The notes: generated from the letters alone by a model not told the origin. A stretch of 64,000 nt of DNA from Liquorilactobacillus cacaonum DSM 21116 (GCF_001436735.1 NZ_AYZE01000014.1:390673-454672); one strand, 5' to 3'; shown: positions 39,955 through 52,566, numbered from the stretch's first letter. Made by a program: numbers and translations.

Positions 39955-42558
39955 TTATTTTCTTTCAGTATCAGGCACTGTTTCAAATATTAAATTATTT
40001 TTTTCGTCTAACTTGATTGTAACAAGCGAGTGTGGCATTATTTTACCCGCAATTATTTCTTTTGCAAGCGGTGTTTCAACATGATTAGTAATAAAACGCT
40101 GTAATGGTCTCGCTCCATATGCCGGGTCATAGCCTTCATTTGCAATCCATTTTTTTGCATCATCTGCAATTTCAAGATTGATTTCTTGTTCACTTAATCG
40201 GCTAGAAAGCAAAGCTATAAATTTTGAAACGATTTTCTTGATAGCTTCTAAACTTAAAGGTGTAAACATAATAATGTCATCAATTCTATTTAAAAATTCT
40301 GGCTTGAAATGTTGTTGTGCAAGTTTTAATACTAAATCTTTAGTTTTATCATCTATCTTACTATCGGACACATTCTCTAGCAAAATACTTGAGCCAAGAT
40401 TTGAAGTCATTATGATAATCGTGTTTTTGAAATCAACAGTTCTTCCTTGTCCATCCGTTAAACGCCCATCATCAAAAACTTGTAATAAAATATTAAATAC
40501 ATCCGGATGTGCTTTTTCAACCTCATCTAATAAAACAATGGTATATGGATTTCTCCTAACTGCCTCAGTTAATTGCCCACCTTCTTCATAACCAATATAA
40601 CCCGGAGCAGCACCTACTAATCTTGAAACTGATTGTTTTTCCATATATTCACTCATATCAATTCGAACCATATGTTTTTGTGAATCAAATAAGTTTTCAG
40701 CTAATGCCTTTGCTAACTCAGTTTTCCCAACACCTGTCGGGCCTAAAAACATAAATGTTCCCAGTGGCTGATCTGGATCTTGTAACCCTGCACGTGCACG
40801 AATAACAGCATTTGCAACTGCATCAACCGCTTCATCTTGCCCAATCACTCTTTCATGCAAAGTCTTAGGTAAATCTAAAAGCTTTTCTCGTTCTCCTTGA
40901 ACTAATTTTGCAACTGGAATTCCAGTTGTTCGACTCACTACTTGTGCAATTTCATTTTCTGTCACAGATTCCTCTACCAACCAATTATCAGGCCGTTCTA
41001 CTTGCTCTAAATCTTTTAATTCTTTTTCAATCTGTGGAATTGTGGCATGCTGTAATTTAGCAGCTAATTCTAAATCATAATTATTTTCTGCCTCTTCTAA
41101 ATCATGCTTTGCTTTATCTAATTCTGCTTTTTTGTTACTAACTTTTTGGATGTCTTCTTTTTCATTTTCCCAACGCATCTTTAAAGTATTTGTTTTTTCA
41201 CGGGTTTCAGCCAACTCATTCTGTAATTCACTCAGCCTTTTTTGTGAGGCTGCATCGGATTCTTTTTTAAGCGCTGCCTCTTCAACTTCTTGTCTCATAA
41301 GTTGTCTGGTTACTTGATCTAATTCCGTTGGCATAGAATTCATCTCAACTCTAATAGTAGCACATGCCTCATCAACAAGGTCGATTGCTTTATCTGGCAA
41401 ATAGCGATCTGTAATATATCGATTAGATAAAGTAGCAGCAGCAACTAAAGCATTATCATGAATTCTAACACCATGATGGATCTCGAATCGTTCCTTTAGA
41501 CCTCTCAAAATTGAAATCGTATCTTCTACAGATGGTTCTTTAACAAGAACTCTTTGGAATCGTCGTTCGAGAGCTTTATCCTTCTCCATATATTCACGAT
41601 ATTCATCAAGTGTAGTTGCCCCAATCAAATGAAGCTCACCTCTTGCAAGCATTGGCTTCAACAAGTTGCCTGCATCCATACTTCCTTCTGTTTTGCCAGC
41701 TCCAACTATATTATGGATTTCATCAATAAATAAAATAATCTGACCTTCGCTTTTTGTGACCTCTTTTAAAACAGCTTTGAGTCGTTCCTCAAATTCTCCC
41801 CGATACTTAGCTCCAGCAATTAAGGATCCCATATCTAATGAAAAAATTTTTTTGTCTTTTAAATTATCGGGAACATCTTTACGCACAATTCTCTGTGCTA
41901 ATCCTTCAATAATAGCTGTCTTCCCAACACCGGGCTCTCCAATTAAAACTGGATTATTTTTGGTTTTACGAGACAAAATTCTAATCACATCTCTAATTTC
42001 TTCATCTCGTCCAATAACAGGATCTTGCTTGCCACTTCTTACTTGCTTAACTAAATCAATCCCATATTTTTCGAGTGCTTTATAATTTTCTTCTTGATTT
42101 TTTGAAGTCACTTTTTCTCCCCCTCTCAAATCTTTAATAACAGCTTGCAACTTCTTTTGTGTTAGTCCTTGTTGTTCAATATACAATTTTAGTGGTTGAT
42201 TCTTAAGTCTCATTAATGCCAAAATTACTGTGTCTAAAGCAATATATTCATCACTTTGTTTTTCACGTAACTGTTCAGCTTCTTGTAATAAACGAGCCAT
42301 GTCTTGACTTAAACTTTGCCCATAAGCAACTTCACCTTCCACAGTCGCAATTTTATCAAGTTCTTCATCAATTTTTTTTTCGAATAAATCAACGTTTAAA
42401 CCTGATCGTTGATAAAGTTCAGCTCCAAATTCACCCGGTTGTATAATTACCTTAAATAGTTCCGGAATCCCAATTTCTTGATGATGTCTTGTGATTGCCA
42501 CTTGTTGTGCTTGACCAATAGCTGACTGTACGGCGCTTGTCAATCGATCTTCTGCCAT
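39955..42558 (-). CDS. clpB: Disaggregase ATPase ClpB
   Basis: Hexameric AAA+ chaperone that pulls polypeptides out of aggregates together with DnaK. The 867-residue product has a Clp N domain (about 1-140), Walker A GEPGVGKT near 207, and a coiled-coil M domain (about 390-520). The second ATPase follows, with GPTGVGKT near 605 and ARPLQRFI near the end. GGAGTGAAG precedes ATG 42558. The 219-base upstream gap shows neither a CIRCE element nor the tandem GGTCAAA repeat of CtsR, so its heat-shock control is not evident. Confidence 0.95.
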   Translation of the reverse strand: MAEDRLTSAVQSAIGQAQQVAITRHHQEIGIPELFKVIIQPGEFGAELYQRSGLNVDLFEKKIDEELDKIATVEGEVAYGQSLSQDMARLLQEAEQLREKQSDEYIALDTVILALMRLKNQPLKLYIEQQGLTQKKLQAVIKDLRGGEKVTSKNQEENYKALEKYGIDLVKQVRSGKQDPVIGRDEEIRDVIRILSRKTKNNPVLIGEPGVGKTAIIEGLAQRIVRKDVPDNLKDKKIFSLDMGSLIAGAKYRGEFEERLKAVLKEVTKSEGQIILFIDEIHNIVGAGKTEGSMDAGNLLKPMLARGELHLIGATTLDEYREYMEKDKALERRFQRVLVKEPSVEDTISILRGLKERFEIHHGVRIHDNALVAAATLSNRYITDRYLPDKAIDLVDEACATIRVEMNSMPTELDQVTRQLMRQEVEEAALKKESDAASQKRLSELQNELAETREKTNTLKMRWENEKEDIQKVSNKKAELDKAKHDLEEAENNYDLELAAKLQHATIPQIEKELKDLEQVERPDNWLVEESVTENEIAQVVSRTTGIPVAKLVQGEREKLLDLPKTLHERVIGQDEAVDAVANAVIRARAGLQDPDQPLGTFMFLGPTGVGKTELAKALAENLFDSQKHMVRIDMSEYMEKQSVSRLVGAAPGYIGYEEGGQLTEAVRRNPYTIVLLDEVEKAHPDVFNILLQVFDDGRLTDGQGRTVDFKNTIIIMTSNLGSSILLENVSDSKIDDKTKDLVLKLAQQHFKPEFLNRIDDIIMFTPLSLEAIKKIVSKFIALLSSRLSEQEINLEIADDAKKWIANEGYDPAYGARPLQRFITNHVETPLAKEIIAGKIMPHSLVTIKLDEKNNLIFETVPDTERK

Positions 42559-42678
42559 AAACTTCACTCCACTTCTTTTCAAAATAAAGGAATGTATTAA
42601 AAATTAGAATATACTTATTCTATGACCAAATAGCCTAACTAATTTTACTTATGAAACGCAATTATGATAAACAAATTA

Positions 42679-42706
42679 GGGACTGAGTCAGAATTGACCT
42701 AGCCCC
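42679..42706 (-). terminator. Hairpin after pepT (repeat family, weak T tract)
   Basis: The minus-strand GGGGCTAGGTCA and TGACTCAGTCCC form a stem with a four-base loop. The following TAATTTGTTT is a poor U tract, so termination may be partial. Confidence 0.6.
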
Positions 42707-42777
42707 TCTGTATAATTGAGTGTTCTTTTACAACATCCCTTGGTCAACTATAATTATATCACGAACGTGTGTTTGCG

Positions 42778-44025
42778 TTAATCGTTTTGCTTAGGGATTA
42801 ATTGAATAATTTCTAAAATTACATCTATTGCTTGTTCCATAACTTGGATAGATACATATTCAAAACGGGAATGCATATTTTCTCCACCAGCAAATAAATT
42901 AGGTGTCGGCAATCCCATAAATGAAATTTTTGAGCCATCAGTTCCTCCACGAACTGGATATATTACAGGTGTAATATTTAAATTTTTCATTGCTTGTTTT
43001 GCTAAGTCAACAACCGTCATGTCTTTTTCAATAATTTCACGCATATTATAATATTGGTCATTCATCTCTACCAATAGTCTTGGCTCATCAAATTGAGCAT
43101 TTATTTTTTTAATTATTTCCATAAACAATTTTTTTCGATCTTCAAATTTTTCACGATCATGATCACGAATAATATAGGCCATTTGTGCTTCATCAACAGT
43201 CCCATCTAATTGAAGCAAATGGAAAAATCCTTGTCTGCCATCAGTTTTTTCTGGAACCTCAGCTTGTGGGAGTTCGTTTTGCAAGTTGATTGCTAACTGT
43301 AAAGCATTAATCATTACACCCTTTGCAGTTGCTGGGTGAACATTTTTCCCAATAATCTTTACCTTGGCACTAGCTGCATTGAACGTTTCAAACTCAAGTT
43401 CCCCTAACGGACCACCATCAACTGTATATGCAATATCCGCACCAAAACCGGTAACATCAAAATGATCAGCACCTGTCCCAATTTCTTCATCCGGACCAAT
43501 CCCTATTTCGATTTCACCATGCTTAATTTCTGGGTGGTCAATCAAATATTGAACAGCTGTAACAATCTCTGCAACACCAGCTTTATCATCGGCTCCGAGT
43601 AACGTACTTCCATCTGTTGTAATTAAATCATGACCTTTATAGTTTTTTAAGTTTGGGAAATCTTTCGGATCTAATGTTAAAGCCCCCTCACTATCCAAAT
43701 TGATGATAGATTCACCATCATAATTATCCTGAATTTGGGGCTTAACATTTTTTGCATTGAAATCTGCTGTATCCATATGTGCAATAAACCCAACTTTTTT
43801 TATTACAGAATCGGCCACATTAGATGGCAGTGTTGCAAATACATAGCCATCCTTATCAGAAATTCGAATATTTTCTAAACCAATTTCTTGCAATTCATGT
43901 GCAATATCCTTTGCAAATTCAACTTGAGTAATAGTCGAAGGAATTGATGTTGAGTTTTCGTCTGATCTAGTTTCTTTTTTTACATATGTTATAAATCGTG
44001 GCACCAAATTATCATATTTTGTCAT
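42778..44025 (-). CDS. pepT: Peptidase T (tripeptidase)
   Basis: Dinuclear zinc M20-family aminopeptidase that releases the N-terminal residue of tripeptides in the cytoplasm. The 415-residue protein shows metal and catalytic residues in [46 protein letters not shown] and [18 protein letters not shown] precedes the ATG. It lies 17 bases after nif3 and is probably co-transcribed. Such peptidases feed amino-acid-requiring lactobacilli. Confidence 0.95.
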   Translation of the reverse strand: MTKYDNLVPRFITYVKKETRSDENSTSIPSTITQVEFAKDIAHELQEIGLENIRISDKDGYVFATLPSNVADSVIKKVGFIAHMDTADFNAKNVKPQIQDNYDGESIINLDSEGALTLDPKDFPNLKNYKGHDLITTDGSTLLGADDKAGVAEIVTAVQYLIDHPEIKHGEIEIGIGPDEEIGTGADHFDVTGFGADIAYTVDGGPLGELEFETFNAASAKVKIIGKNVHPATAKGVMINALQLAINLQNELPQAEVPEKTDGRQGFFHLLQLDGTVDEAQMAYIIRDHDREKFEDRKKLFMEIIKKINAQFDEPRLLVEMNDQYYNMREIIEKDMTVVDLAKQAMKNLNITPVIYPVRGGTDGSKISFMGLPTPNLFAGGENMHSRFEYVSIQVMEQAIDVILEIIQLIPKQND

Positions 44026-44042
44026 TTTTGAATTACTCCTTC

Positions 44043-45158
44043 TTAAATAAAAATAAATGGATCAGTAATTAGTTTTGATTGTAAAACTTCAATTTTCCAG
44101 GAATTCTCAGCATTCCATTTTGAGAAAAGTTCTTGCAAATATGGTTTACAAATTTGTTCGATATGATGGCCTGGATCAACTGCAACCAACCCGTTAGCAA
44201 TTATATCATGCCCAGTGTGATAAGAGATATCCCCGGTTACATAAACATCAACTTCTTTTTTTAAAGCTTCGCGATAAAACTGGCCACCACTTCCACCAAG
44301 AATTGCAATCTTCTTAACTCTTTTTTCCAAATCGTCTGTTACAATCCTTAAATGAGCAATTTTAAACTTTGCTTGGCAATATTTTGCAAATTCAGTAACA
44401 CTCATCTCATGTTCCAAGTTGCCCACTCTTCCCATCCCATACTTTATTCCATTACCTTGAATTTCAAATAGGTCAAATGCCGGTTCTTCATAAGGGTGAA
44501 CAATTCTTAATGTTTTCAATATTTTTGAACGTAATTTTTGTGGGAATACTACTTCAATTTTTTCTTCTGCCACTTCAGTCGGTTCTAATTTTTTTCCAAT
44601 TGTTGGATGTGAATCTTTTTGGGGTGTGAAACGTCCAATACCACTGAGGGTATATGAACAATCAAGGTAATCACCGATTTGACCAGCTCCTGCTGTTGTC
44701 AACGCGTTTCTGAGCTTTGCTGCTGCTTTCTTTGGTACAAATACTGCTAGTTTTAGTAAGCTTTCTTCATGTTCTTTTAGAAGTGGTTCACGTTTACTTA
44801 ATTCTAGCAAATCAGCTAACCAATCATTCATTCCATTTGGAGCATTGTCTAAATTTGTATGAGCAGTATACACAGTAATATTATGCTTAATCAAAGATGC
44901 ATACATCTTATTTTGCGGATCAGCTAAATCAAATTTTTTTATCGGTCGAAAAATGACTGGATGATGAGCAAAAATAAAATCAACATTATTTTTAATTGCT
45001 TCATCTACAACTTCAGGTCGTACATCAAGAGTCACCATCATTTTATGAACTGTTTGTTTTAAATCTCCTAATTGTAACCCTACTGGATCACCATCTTCTG
45101 CCCAATTTTGTGGTGCAAATTGTTCAAATCGTGCAACTATTTCACCAACATTAGTCAT
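44043..45158 (-). CDS. NIF3-family dinuclear metal protein (YqfO)
   Basis: A 371-residue NIF3/GTP cyclohydrolase I type 2-like protein with a metal site formed from [19 protein letters not shown] and a C-terminal [12 protein letters not shown]-like domain (about 130-240) is inserted in the middle, the Bacillus YqfO arrangement. Its biochemical role is unsettled. The ATG overlaps the trmK stop by eight bases, and AAGGAG lies upstream. trmK-yqfO is a conserved pair. Confidence 0.9.
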   Translation of the reverse strand: MTNVGEIVARFEQFAPQNWAEDGDPVGLQLGDLKQTVHKMMVTLDVRPEVVDEAIKNNVDFIFAHHPVIFRPIKKFDLADPQNKMYASLIKHNITVYTAHTNLDNAPNGMNDWLADLLELSKREPLLKEHEESLLKLAVFVPKKAAAKLRNALTTAGAGQIGDYLDCSYTLSGIGRFTPQKDSHPTIGKKLEPTEVAEEKIEVVFPQKLRSKILKTLRIVHPYEEPAFDLFEIQGNGIKYGMGRVGNLEHEMSVTEFAKYCQAKFKIAHLRIVTDDLEKRVKKIAILGGSGGQFYREALKKEVDVYVTGDISYHTGHDIIANGLVAVDPGHHIEQICKPYLQELFSKWNAENSWKIEVLQSKLITDPFIFI

Positions 45159-45849
45159 CTAATACTCCTTCTATCCGTTTAATTTTTGCTAACATTTTGT
45201 GTTCTTGTTCAATTGGAAATTCCTTTGCCTTTTTCATTTCTTCAAGGACATACTTGATTTTTTGTAGTTCAGCCTGCCATTTTGCAACAAAAACCTCATT
45301 TTTTTGTTTCCTTAAAAATGGACCAAATTCTAAATCTGTCGCTGTTAGTTCAAACAGACTTTCATCGTATCTAGCCACAATTATTTCGTAGATATGATTA
45401 TCTTCTGTTAATATCTCTTCAGCAATAATTCTATAATGATTGGCTACAATCCAATTACGAACCTGTTTTTCACCAACATTTGGCTGCAAAATCAATAATG
45501 GATGATTAACCAATTTTAAATTTCCTTTTTCCAAAATTTCTCTAATCAATGGACCACCCATGCCACAAATCGTGATTACATCAATATCGTCATCATCGTT
45601 AATAGCTGCTAATCCATCAGCTTGTCGAACTTTGACTATCTCGCTTAATCCCTCTTTTTTTATTTCACTAATAGCATTTTGGTATGGTCCTTCAACAACT
45701 TCACCCGCAATTCCAAAAGCAAGCTTATTATTTAATCCCAGATACGCTGGTAAATAAGCATGATCAGAACCAATATCTGCCAACCTTGCATTATTTGGAA
45801 CATATGAAGCAACTCCTAAAAGTCGCTGTGATAAATGTCTTGCATCCAT
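45151..45849 (-). CDS. trmK: tRNA (adenine(22)-N1)-methyltransferase TrmK
   Basis: SAM-dependent methyltransferase for A22 of tRNA. The 232-residue product starts MDARHLSQRLLGVASYV with the SAM site LADIGSDHAYLP, then the catalytic-loop GMGGPLI and LQPNVGEKQVRNWI. The C-terminal half is a coiled coil. GAAGGAG lies nine bases before ATG 45849, so the longer frame to 45921 is rejected. It is the first gene of trmK-nif3-pepT, after the terminator of the mcc cassette. Confidence 0.93.
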   Translation of the reverse strand: MDARHLSQRLLGVASYVPNNARLADIGSDHAYLPAYLGLNNKLAFGIAGEVVEGPYQNAISEIKKEGLSEIVKVRQADGLAAINDDDDIDVITICGMGGPLIREILEKGNLKLVNHPLLILQPNVGEKQVRNWIVANHYRIIAEEILTEDNHIYEIIVARYDESLFELTATDLEFGPFLRKQKNEVFVAKWQAELQKIKYVLEEMKKAKEFPIEQEHKMLAKIKRIEGVLDD

Positions 45850-45920
45850 TAAAAAACACTCCTTCTTATTACTAAAGTATAACGAAGATTTAACAATAAA
45901 AAAAGACATGTTTTTCCACA

Positions 45921-45961
45921 AAAAAAGACCGTTCCAAGTCTACAACTTGTCACAATCTTTT
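45921..45961 (-). terminator. Terminator after the mcc cassette
   Basis: The minus-strand AAAGATTGT...CAAGT and ACTTG...ACGGTCTTT form a stem with one internal loop and are followed by TTTTTTT. It closes the mccA-mccB-phosphorylase operon before trmK. Confidence 0.78.
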
Positions 45962-46028
45962 ATATAGGAGTTTAAAGCATGAATTTAGTTCAGTCACTTT
46001 TTTAAATGTACTTATAACCTTCTTATAG

Positions 46029-46799
46029 CTAATCTAATTTACTTCCAATTGTAAGTGCTAACTCAAAAAAATCATAGACTGATCTTCCCTGCATCCGCTC
46101 CTCACTTCTCTTGTTCCACTCACCTGTCTCAGTATTCAAATGATCTGCAGTATAAAAGAACTGATAAACATTTTTTTGCCTATAGTGTGCCCAAGCAGCA
46201 ACAGCTGAAGCTTCCATATCAACAACTGAACATCCCATGGCAACTCTTTCTCTTGTTTTTTCTAGTGTTTCACGAAAAAGAGCATCTGTTGTCCACGTTT
46301 TAGCAGTCGTATAGCCAATTTTCAATTCATCGAGAATTGCTGTCAATGCTTTAACTGACTTCGGATTCATCTGAATTTCATCACTTGCTGGGACATAATG
46401 AAAGCTAGTTCCTTCGTCTCGAACAGCACTAGTAGGAATAATTATTTGATGTGCAGCAAGATTTTTATCCAAAACACCACAGGTTCCAAATAAGATTACA
46501 TTCTCAATTCCTCCAGACATTAACTCCTCTAATCTACCAATCAAAGCTGGGGCGCCCAAGTCAGCTGCTGCAATAGTAAATTTCTGTGCACCATATGAGT
46601 AACTTCCAATTACTGCATCCTGTACAATACTGTGTTGAACACCTATCTTTTGATAGTTTGCATCTTGAAATATCCGTTGATTTATATCCTTATCAAATGG
46701 CATTATTAATGTTTTGGGTAAAAACTCTACTGTTTTTTCTAAATCACTTTCCCAAGGAGTAATTATTCCTTCATTAGCATCAAAATGTTCCAATAACAT
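46029..46799 (-). CDS. Nucleoside phosphorylase family protein
   Basis: A 256-residue PNP_UDP_1-fold protein. Recognisable features are SYSYGAQKFTIAAADLGAP, the phosphate/glycine loop FGTCGVLD, RDEGTSFHYVP, and the VVDMEASAVAAW motif, whose Met-Glu binds the ribose. It could be a purine or uridine phosphorylase or a related nucleosidase; the base is not predictable by eye. It is the third gene of the cysteine cassette, where Bacillus carries the nucleosidase MtnN, so a role in recycling SAM-derived nucleosides is attractive but unproven. GGGGGG precedes ATG 46799. Confidence 0.82.
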   Translation of the reverse strand: MLLEHFDANEGIITPWESDLEKTVEFLPKTLIMPFDKDINQRIFQDANYQKIGVQHSIVQDAVIGSYSYGAQKFTIAAADLGAPALIGRLEELMSGGIENVILFGTCGVLDKNLAAHQIIIPTSAVRDEGTSFHYVPASDEIQMNPKSVKALTAILDELKIGYTTAKTWTTDALFRETLEKTRERVAMGCSVVDMEASAVAAWAHYRQKNVYQFFYTADHLNTETGEWNKRSEERMQGRSVYDFFELALTIGSKLD

Positions 46800-46878
46800 G
46801 GGTAATCCCCCCACAACCAAATTAATTATTTAGTTGATACTAACATAGATCCTTGCTCCTAACAATCTCAAAAATTAT

Positions 46879-48962
<2,084 letters not shown>

Positions 48963-48984
48963 TTTGAATCCTCCTTAATTTTTG

Positions 48985-49021
48985 AAAAGAAAAAAGGCAC
49001 GAATCTTAAAAGATTCGCGCC
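48985..49021 (-). terminator. Attenuator terminator upstream of mccA
   Basis: On the minus strand GGCGCGAATCT (49011-49021) pairs with AGATTCGTGCC (48996-49006), 11 pairs including one G-U, with a four-base loop and then TTTTTTCTTTTC. It lies inside the transcription unit, between the leader ORF and mccA, so it acts as an attenuator. GAATCTT at 49077-49083 and ATTCCGCG at 49117-49124 are complementary to parts of its 3' and 5' arms. Confidence 0.88.
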
Positions 49022-49055
49022 CTAGTCCGGAAAAGCCCTTCAAATGGAATTTTTC

Positions 49056-49172
49056 TTAACTCAACTCTCTAAAAGAAAGATTCCAACCCAAAGTAGCCGT
49101 TTCATCCACACTAACACGCGGAATGAGACAGCAACAAGCATTATTCATCTTTTTAAAGTTAAGTACAACCAT
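49056..49172 (-). CDS. Cysteine-rich leader peptide (Cys-Cys-Cys), putative attenuator uORF
   Basis: A 38-codon frame, ATG at 49172 and TAA at 49056-49058, starting MVVLNFKKMNNACCCLIPRV. AGAGG lies eight bases before the ATG, a better ribosome site than many real genes here have. Codons 13-15 are TGT TGC TGT, three Cys in a row (49128-49136). The frame ends 34 bases before a strong terminator that stands in front of the cysteine-forming mccA-mccB operon. This layout predicts control by ribosome stalling at Cys codons when charged tRNA-Cys is scarce. No T-box or S-box signature is present. The peptide itself probably has no function. Confidence 0.75.
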   Translation of the reverse strand: MVVLNFKKMNNACCCLIPRVSVDETATLGWNLSFRELS

Positions 49173-49201
49173 TTGTCAAACCTCTTTTCTTAATAAGGAG
49201 A

Positions 49202-49230
49202 ATGTTAACCCATAAATTTATAAAAATCAA
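49202..49230 (-). promoter_or_regulatory. Promoter for Cys leader and mcc cassette
   Basis: On the minus strand TTGATT (49225-49230), a 17-base spacer and TAACAT (49202-49207), each four of six to consensus. It lies between the rpoD stop and the leader ribosome site. No terminator follows rpoD, so read-through from rpoD is also possible. Confidence 0.5.
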
Positions 49231-49237
49231 GTGTTTT

Positions 49238-50362
49238 TTATTCTAAGAAATCTCTCAACTGTTTTGAACGTGAAGGATGTCGTAATTTTCTCAATGCCTT
49301 TGCTTCAATTTGGCGAATACGCTCACGAGTCACACCAAATACTTTACCTACTTCTTCGAGTGTACGAGTACGCCCATCATCAAGCCCAAATCGAAGGCGT
49401 AAAACATTCTCTTCACGATCTGTTAAAGTATCAAGAACACTCTCTAATTGTTCTTTCAACAACTCATATGCCGCATGGTCAGCAGGGCTTGTCGCATCAC
49501 GATCTTCAATAAAGTCTCCTAAATGTGAATCGTCCTCTTCACCAATTGGTGTTTCTAAAGAGACTGGTTCTTGAGCAATTTTTAAAATTTCACGAACTTT
49601 ATCAGTTGGCATATCCATCTCTGCACCAATTTCTTCTGGAACAGGTTCACGCCCTAAATCTTGCAACATCTGACGTTGTATTCGAATCAATTTATTGATA
49701 GTCTCAACCATATGAACTGGAATTCTAATAGTACGTGCCTGATCTGCAATTGCACGTGTAATCGCTTGTCTAATCCACCAAGTTGCGTAAGTTGAAAATT
49801 TGAATCCCTTTCGATAATCAAATTTCTCAACAGCCTTCATTAGACCCATATTTCCTTCTTGTATAAGATCTAGGAAAGACATTCCACGTCCGACATAACG
49901 TTTAGCAATTGAAACAACCAATCTTAAGTTGGCCTCAGCTAGACGTTGCTTAGATTCCTCGTCACCTTCCTCAATTTTTAAGGCAAGAGCAACCTCTTCA
50001 TCTGCAGTTAGCAAATTAACACGTCCAATTTCTTTAAGATACATTCTAACTGGATCGTTAATTTTAACTCCTGCTGGAGCCGAAATGTTGTTATCTTTTG
50101 CAGCTTTTTCAGCAACATCTGATGTGGCTTTTAAACTATGTTCACTAGGATCACCTTTTTCGTCGACAACAGATATACCAGAATCTTCAAGTTTTTGAAT
50201 CAGCTCATCCATTTGAGTAGAATCCAAACTAAACGGTGTAACTAATTTCTCACTTAAATCATCATAATTTATTTCTTTTTGAACCTTATATTCTTTTATT
50301 ATTTCATTCAAGGTCTTAATATATGCTGCACTTTCAGTTCCATTATTCATATTTTCTGCCAT
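49238..50362 (-). CDS. rpoD: RNA polymerase primary sigma factor RpoD (SigA)
   Basis: Housekeeping sigma factor. The 374-residue protein has an acidic region 1.1 (about 1-85), [16 protein letters not shown] (1.2), the region 2 core [20 protein letters not shown], and region 4 with [20 protein letters not shown] for -35 recognition. AGGAGG precedes the ATG. It follows dnaG by 11 bases, the conserved dnaG-rpoD operon; rpsU is elsewhere at 60.1 kb, as usual in Firmicutes. Confidence 0.98.
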   Translation of the reverse strand: MAENMNNGTESAAYIKTLNEIIKEYKVQKEINYDDLSEKLVTPFSLDSTQMDELIQKLEDSGISVVDEKGDPSEHSLKATSDVAEKAAKDNNISAPAGVKINDPVRMYLKEIGRVNLLTADEEVALALKIEEGDEESKQRLAEANLRLVVSIAKRYVGRGMSFLDLIQEGNMGLMKAVEKFDYRKGFKFSTYATWWIRQAITRAIADQARTIRIPVHMVETINKLIRIQRQMLQDLGREPVPEEIGAEMDMPTDKVREILKIAQEPVSLETPIGEEDDSHLGDFIEDRDATSPADHAAYELLKEQLESVLDTLTDREENVLRLRFGLDDGRTRTLEEVGKVFGVTRERIRQIEAKALRKLRHPSRSKQLRDFLE

Positions 50363-50373
50363 GATGGTCCTCC

Positions 50374-52221
50374 TTATAATGATGCTGACTTATCATTTTG
50401 TTGTTGCTGAAGCAATTTTATTAACTCAATCGTTAGAAAAGTAACGCGCTCAATATTGTTTAATTTTTTTGCATCTGTAATTTGTTGTTTCAGATTATTA
50501 ATCTGTTGTTCAAGGGGAGATTGTCTCCCAATTACATTAATACAGTCTTCAAATTCTTCGTCACTAGACTCCTTGGAAAGATTTTGCAATTCAAGGCTTA
50601 CAACAATTTGTCTAATCTTTTCTTTATCTATAAAATCCAGAAACCGTGCAGTCTCATATTCTGGATATGCGTTGAAATAGCCTTCTGAAAGGATATAAAT
50701 CATCTGATATTCTTCATGAATGAATGAAAAATCTGGATAGTTTTTCATCCTAATCCGTATATTGGGATCATGTAATAGCCGATAAACTAATAATCTTTCT
50801 GCCCGTTCTGCTTTTGAATACTTTGGAAAATTATCTGTTGAACTCCTGCTTAAATAGTATAAATTTTCTTTTCTAGCTGAATTTACTTGATGCTTAGACT
50901 TCGTTTTATTAATAAATTCAAGTAATTGCAACTTCAAACTATCTTTTTCTAGAGAAAATCGATTAGCTATTTGATTAAGATACAAATCCTGTTCAACAGG
51001 TGACTCAACACCCGCTAACTTTTGCATAACATCTGAGATATATGCAAGTTGATCTTCTTCATTTGCTAAATTTCGCTCAGCTTGAAAATAGCGCATATAA
51101 AAAGCCAATTTTGTTTCATGTGAAGTAAGTGCAAGCTTTTCAAATGCATTTTCCCCGTACTTTTTTACATACTCATCAGGATCTAACTTTTCAGGGATTC
51201 GAATTACGCCTAATTTTAACTTAGTAATCGGTTCAAGTAACTCTAGAGCACGAGCTGTAGCATTTTGCCCAGGTTTGTCACCATCGTAACATAAAAACAG
51301 CTCATCAGTTGTTCTTTCAAGTAAATAAATTTGTTCATTAGTTAAACTTGTTCCCATTGAAGCAATTCCATTTTTCACACCAGAACGATAAGCAGCTAAT
51401 ACATCCATAAAACCTTCAAATAAAATTCCAAAATGTTTTTTCCTAATTTCACTTTTAGCTTTATCAAAGTTGAAAAGAATTTTGCGTTTATTAAACAATT
51501 CTGTTTCAGGACTATTCAGATATTTGGGTAACTTATCATTTTTTTGTAGCAATCGCCCTGAAAAAGCAATTGTTGCTCCTTGGGCATCCCTAATCGGAAA
51601 TAAAACTCGATTCCGGAACCGATCATTTAAGGTCCCATCTCCACGTTCAACAAAAAGTCCAGACATTCTCAGTAGTTCCTGATCAACCATTCTTTCTTTA
51701 AAGAAAGCCTCCAATATTGGTCTATCAGGTGCATATCCCAAATTGAAATCATTAATAATATCATCTGATAAGCCACGTTCATGTAAATAATTAAGCGCCT
51801 CTTCACCAATTTCTGTATTGATTAAGATATGGTGATACAATTGTGCAGCATCAGCATGAATTTTCTTTAATCTTATCGACTTAGATGATTCACTCTGAGT
51901 TGAATCAAATTCCTGAGAAATCTTTTCATCAACCTGTACGTTTCCTAATTCTGCAACTTTAAGAACAGCTTCTGGAAAATTTATATTTTCAATTTCCATT
52001 ATAAATTTGAAAACATTTCCACCCCTATGGCAAGAAAAGCAATGAAATATTTGTTTTTCTTCCGCAACTGAAAAAGAAGGTGTTTTTTCCTCATGAAAAG
52101 GACAAAGACCAAATAAATTCTTTCCTGACTTACTCAACTGAACATATTGGCCAATGATATCAACAATATTGACATTATTCCTAACGTCTTCGACTACTTG
52201 TTCAGGTATTCGTTGACTCAA
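50374..52221 (-). CDS. dnaG: DNA primase DnaG
   Basis: Makes RNA primers at the replication fork. The 615-residue product has an N-terminal CHC2 zinc ribbon (Cys40, His43, Cys61, Cys64), the Toprim core with [12 protein letters not shown] and [11 protein letters not shown], and a C-terminal helicase-interaction region. I chose TTG 52221, which follows GGGGTGA. An in-frame ATG at 52239 has no ribosome site before it and would overlap this SD. A leader of about 160 bases precedes it if the TATAAT at 52388 is used. Confidence 0.95.
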   Translation of the reverse strand: MSQRIPEQVVEDVRNNVNIVDIIGQYVQLSKSGKNLFGLCPFHEEKTPSFSVAEEKQIFHCFSCHRGGNVFKFIMEIENINFPEAVLKVAELGNVQVDEKISQEFDSTQSESSKSIRLKKIHADAAQLYHHILINTEIGEEALNYLHERGLSDDIINDFNLGYAPDRPILEAFFKERMVDQELLRMSGLFVERGDGTLNDRFRNRVLFPIRDAQGATIAFSGRLLQKNDKLPKYLNSPETELFNKRKILFNFDKAKSEIRKKHFGILFEGFMDVLAAYRSGVKNGIASMGTSLTNEQIYLLERTTDELFLCYDGDKPGQNATARALELLEPITKLKLGVIRIPEKLDPDEYVKKYGENAFEKLALTSHETKLAFYMRYFQAERNLANEEDQLAYISDVMQKLAGVESPVEQDLYLNQIANRFSLEKDSLKLQLLEFINKTKSKHQVNSARKENLYYLSRSSTDNFPKYSKAERAERLLVYRLLHDPNIRIRMKNYPDFSFIHEEYQMIYILSEGYFNAYPEYETARFLDFIDKEKIRQIVVSLELQNLSKESSDEEFEDCINVIGRQSPLEQQINNLKQQITDAKKLNNIERVTFLTIELIKLLQQQQNDKSASL

Positions 52222-52387
52222 AAAAATCACCCCGCTCATTGACTTAGTGTACAGAATTAATTACCAAAAAACTTCAACGAAATTACAATGTTAGGTGAAA
52301 AGTTAATGTGCCTACTTAAACTCACTGTTCATCATTATAAATATGTTCCATGTATTAGCTAAATCACTCTAAAAACAATCATTTACA

Positions 52388-52415
52388 ATTATACAATATT
52401 AAGAATGAAAATCAA
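52388..52415 (-). promoter_or_regulatory. Promoter for dnaG-rpoD
   Basis: On the minus strand TTGATT (52410-52415), a 16-base spacer and TATAAT (52388-52393). It lies after the glyS hairpin and starts transcription about 160 bases before dnaG. Confidence 0.6.
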
Positions 52416-52494
52416 AGAAGAAGAAATGTGAATAGACCCAGAAGGCTATCCGCAAAAATCAAAATTTATGAAAAATAACTACTGAGATAAAGTA

Positions 52495-52529
52495 AGAGCC
52501 AAGTCAAAATTAACTTTTGACTCAGCCCT
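52495..52529 (-). terminator. Hairpin after glyS (repeat family, weak T tract)
   Basis: The minus-strand AGGGCTGAGTCAAAA and TTTTGACTTGGCTCT form a stem with a five-base loop. The following TTACTTTATCT is only moderately T-rich. Confidence 0.65.
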
Positions 52530-52566
52530 TTACAACTTTAGATCTTAGACGAATTAAAAATAAAAT

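Larger units (their letters stand above)
52222..52566. other. 345-base gap between glyS and dnaG
   Basis: It holds the glyS hairpin (52495-52529), the dnaG promoter (52388-52415) and a second TATAAT on the minus strand at 52334-52339 without a good -35. The long AT-rich dnaG leader shows no strong hairpin or known riboswitch. A plus-strand 18-codon frame at 52306-52362 with AGGTGA upstream is probably chance. Confidence 0.6.

Noticed and set aside
45979..46005. Plus-strand eight-codon ORF (MNLVQSLF) with a perfect AGGAG site
   Set aside because: It is too short, lies on the strand opposite all neighbours, has no cognate gene downstream and overlaps the region of the mcc terminator.
49023..49237. 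S-box (SAM) or T-box riboswitch in front of mccA
   Set aside because: Neither the GGGTGGNACCGCG T-box core nor the S-box conserved segments are present; the leader is better explained by the Cys-codon ORF.
52306..52362. Plus-strand 18-codon frame with AGGTGA upstream, antisense to the dnaG leader
   Set aside because: There is no promoter or terminator on that strand and AT-rich DNA makes such frames common.
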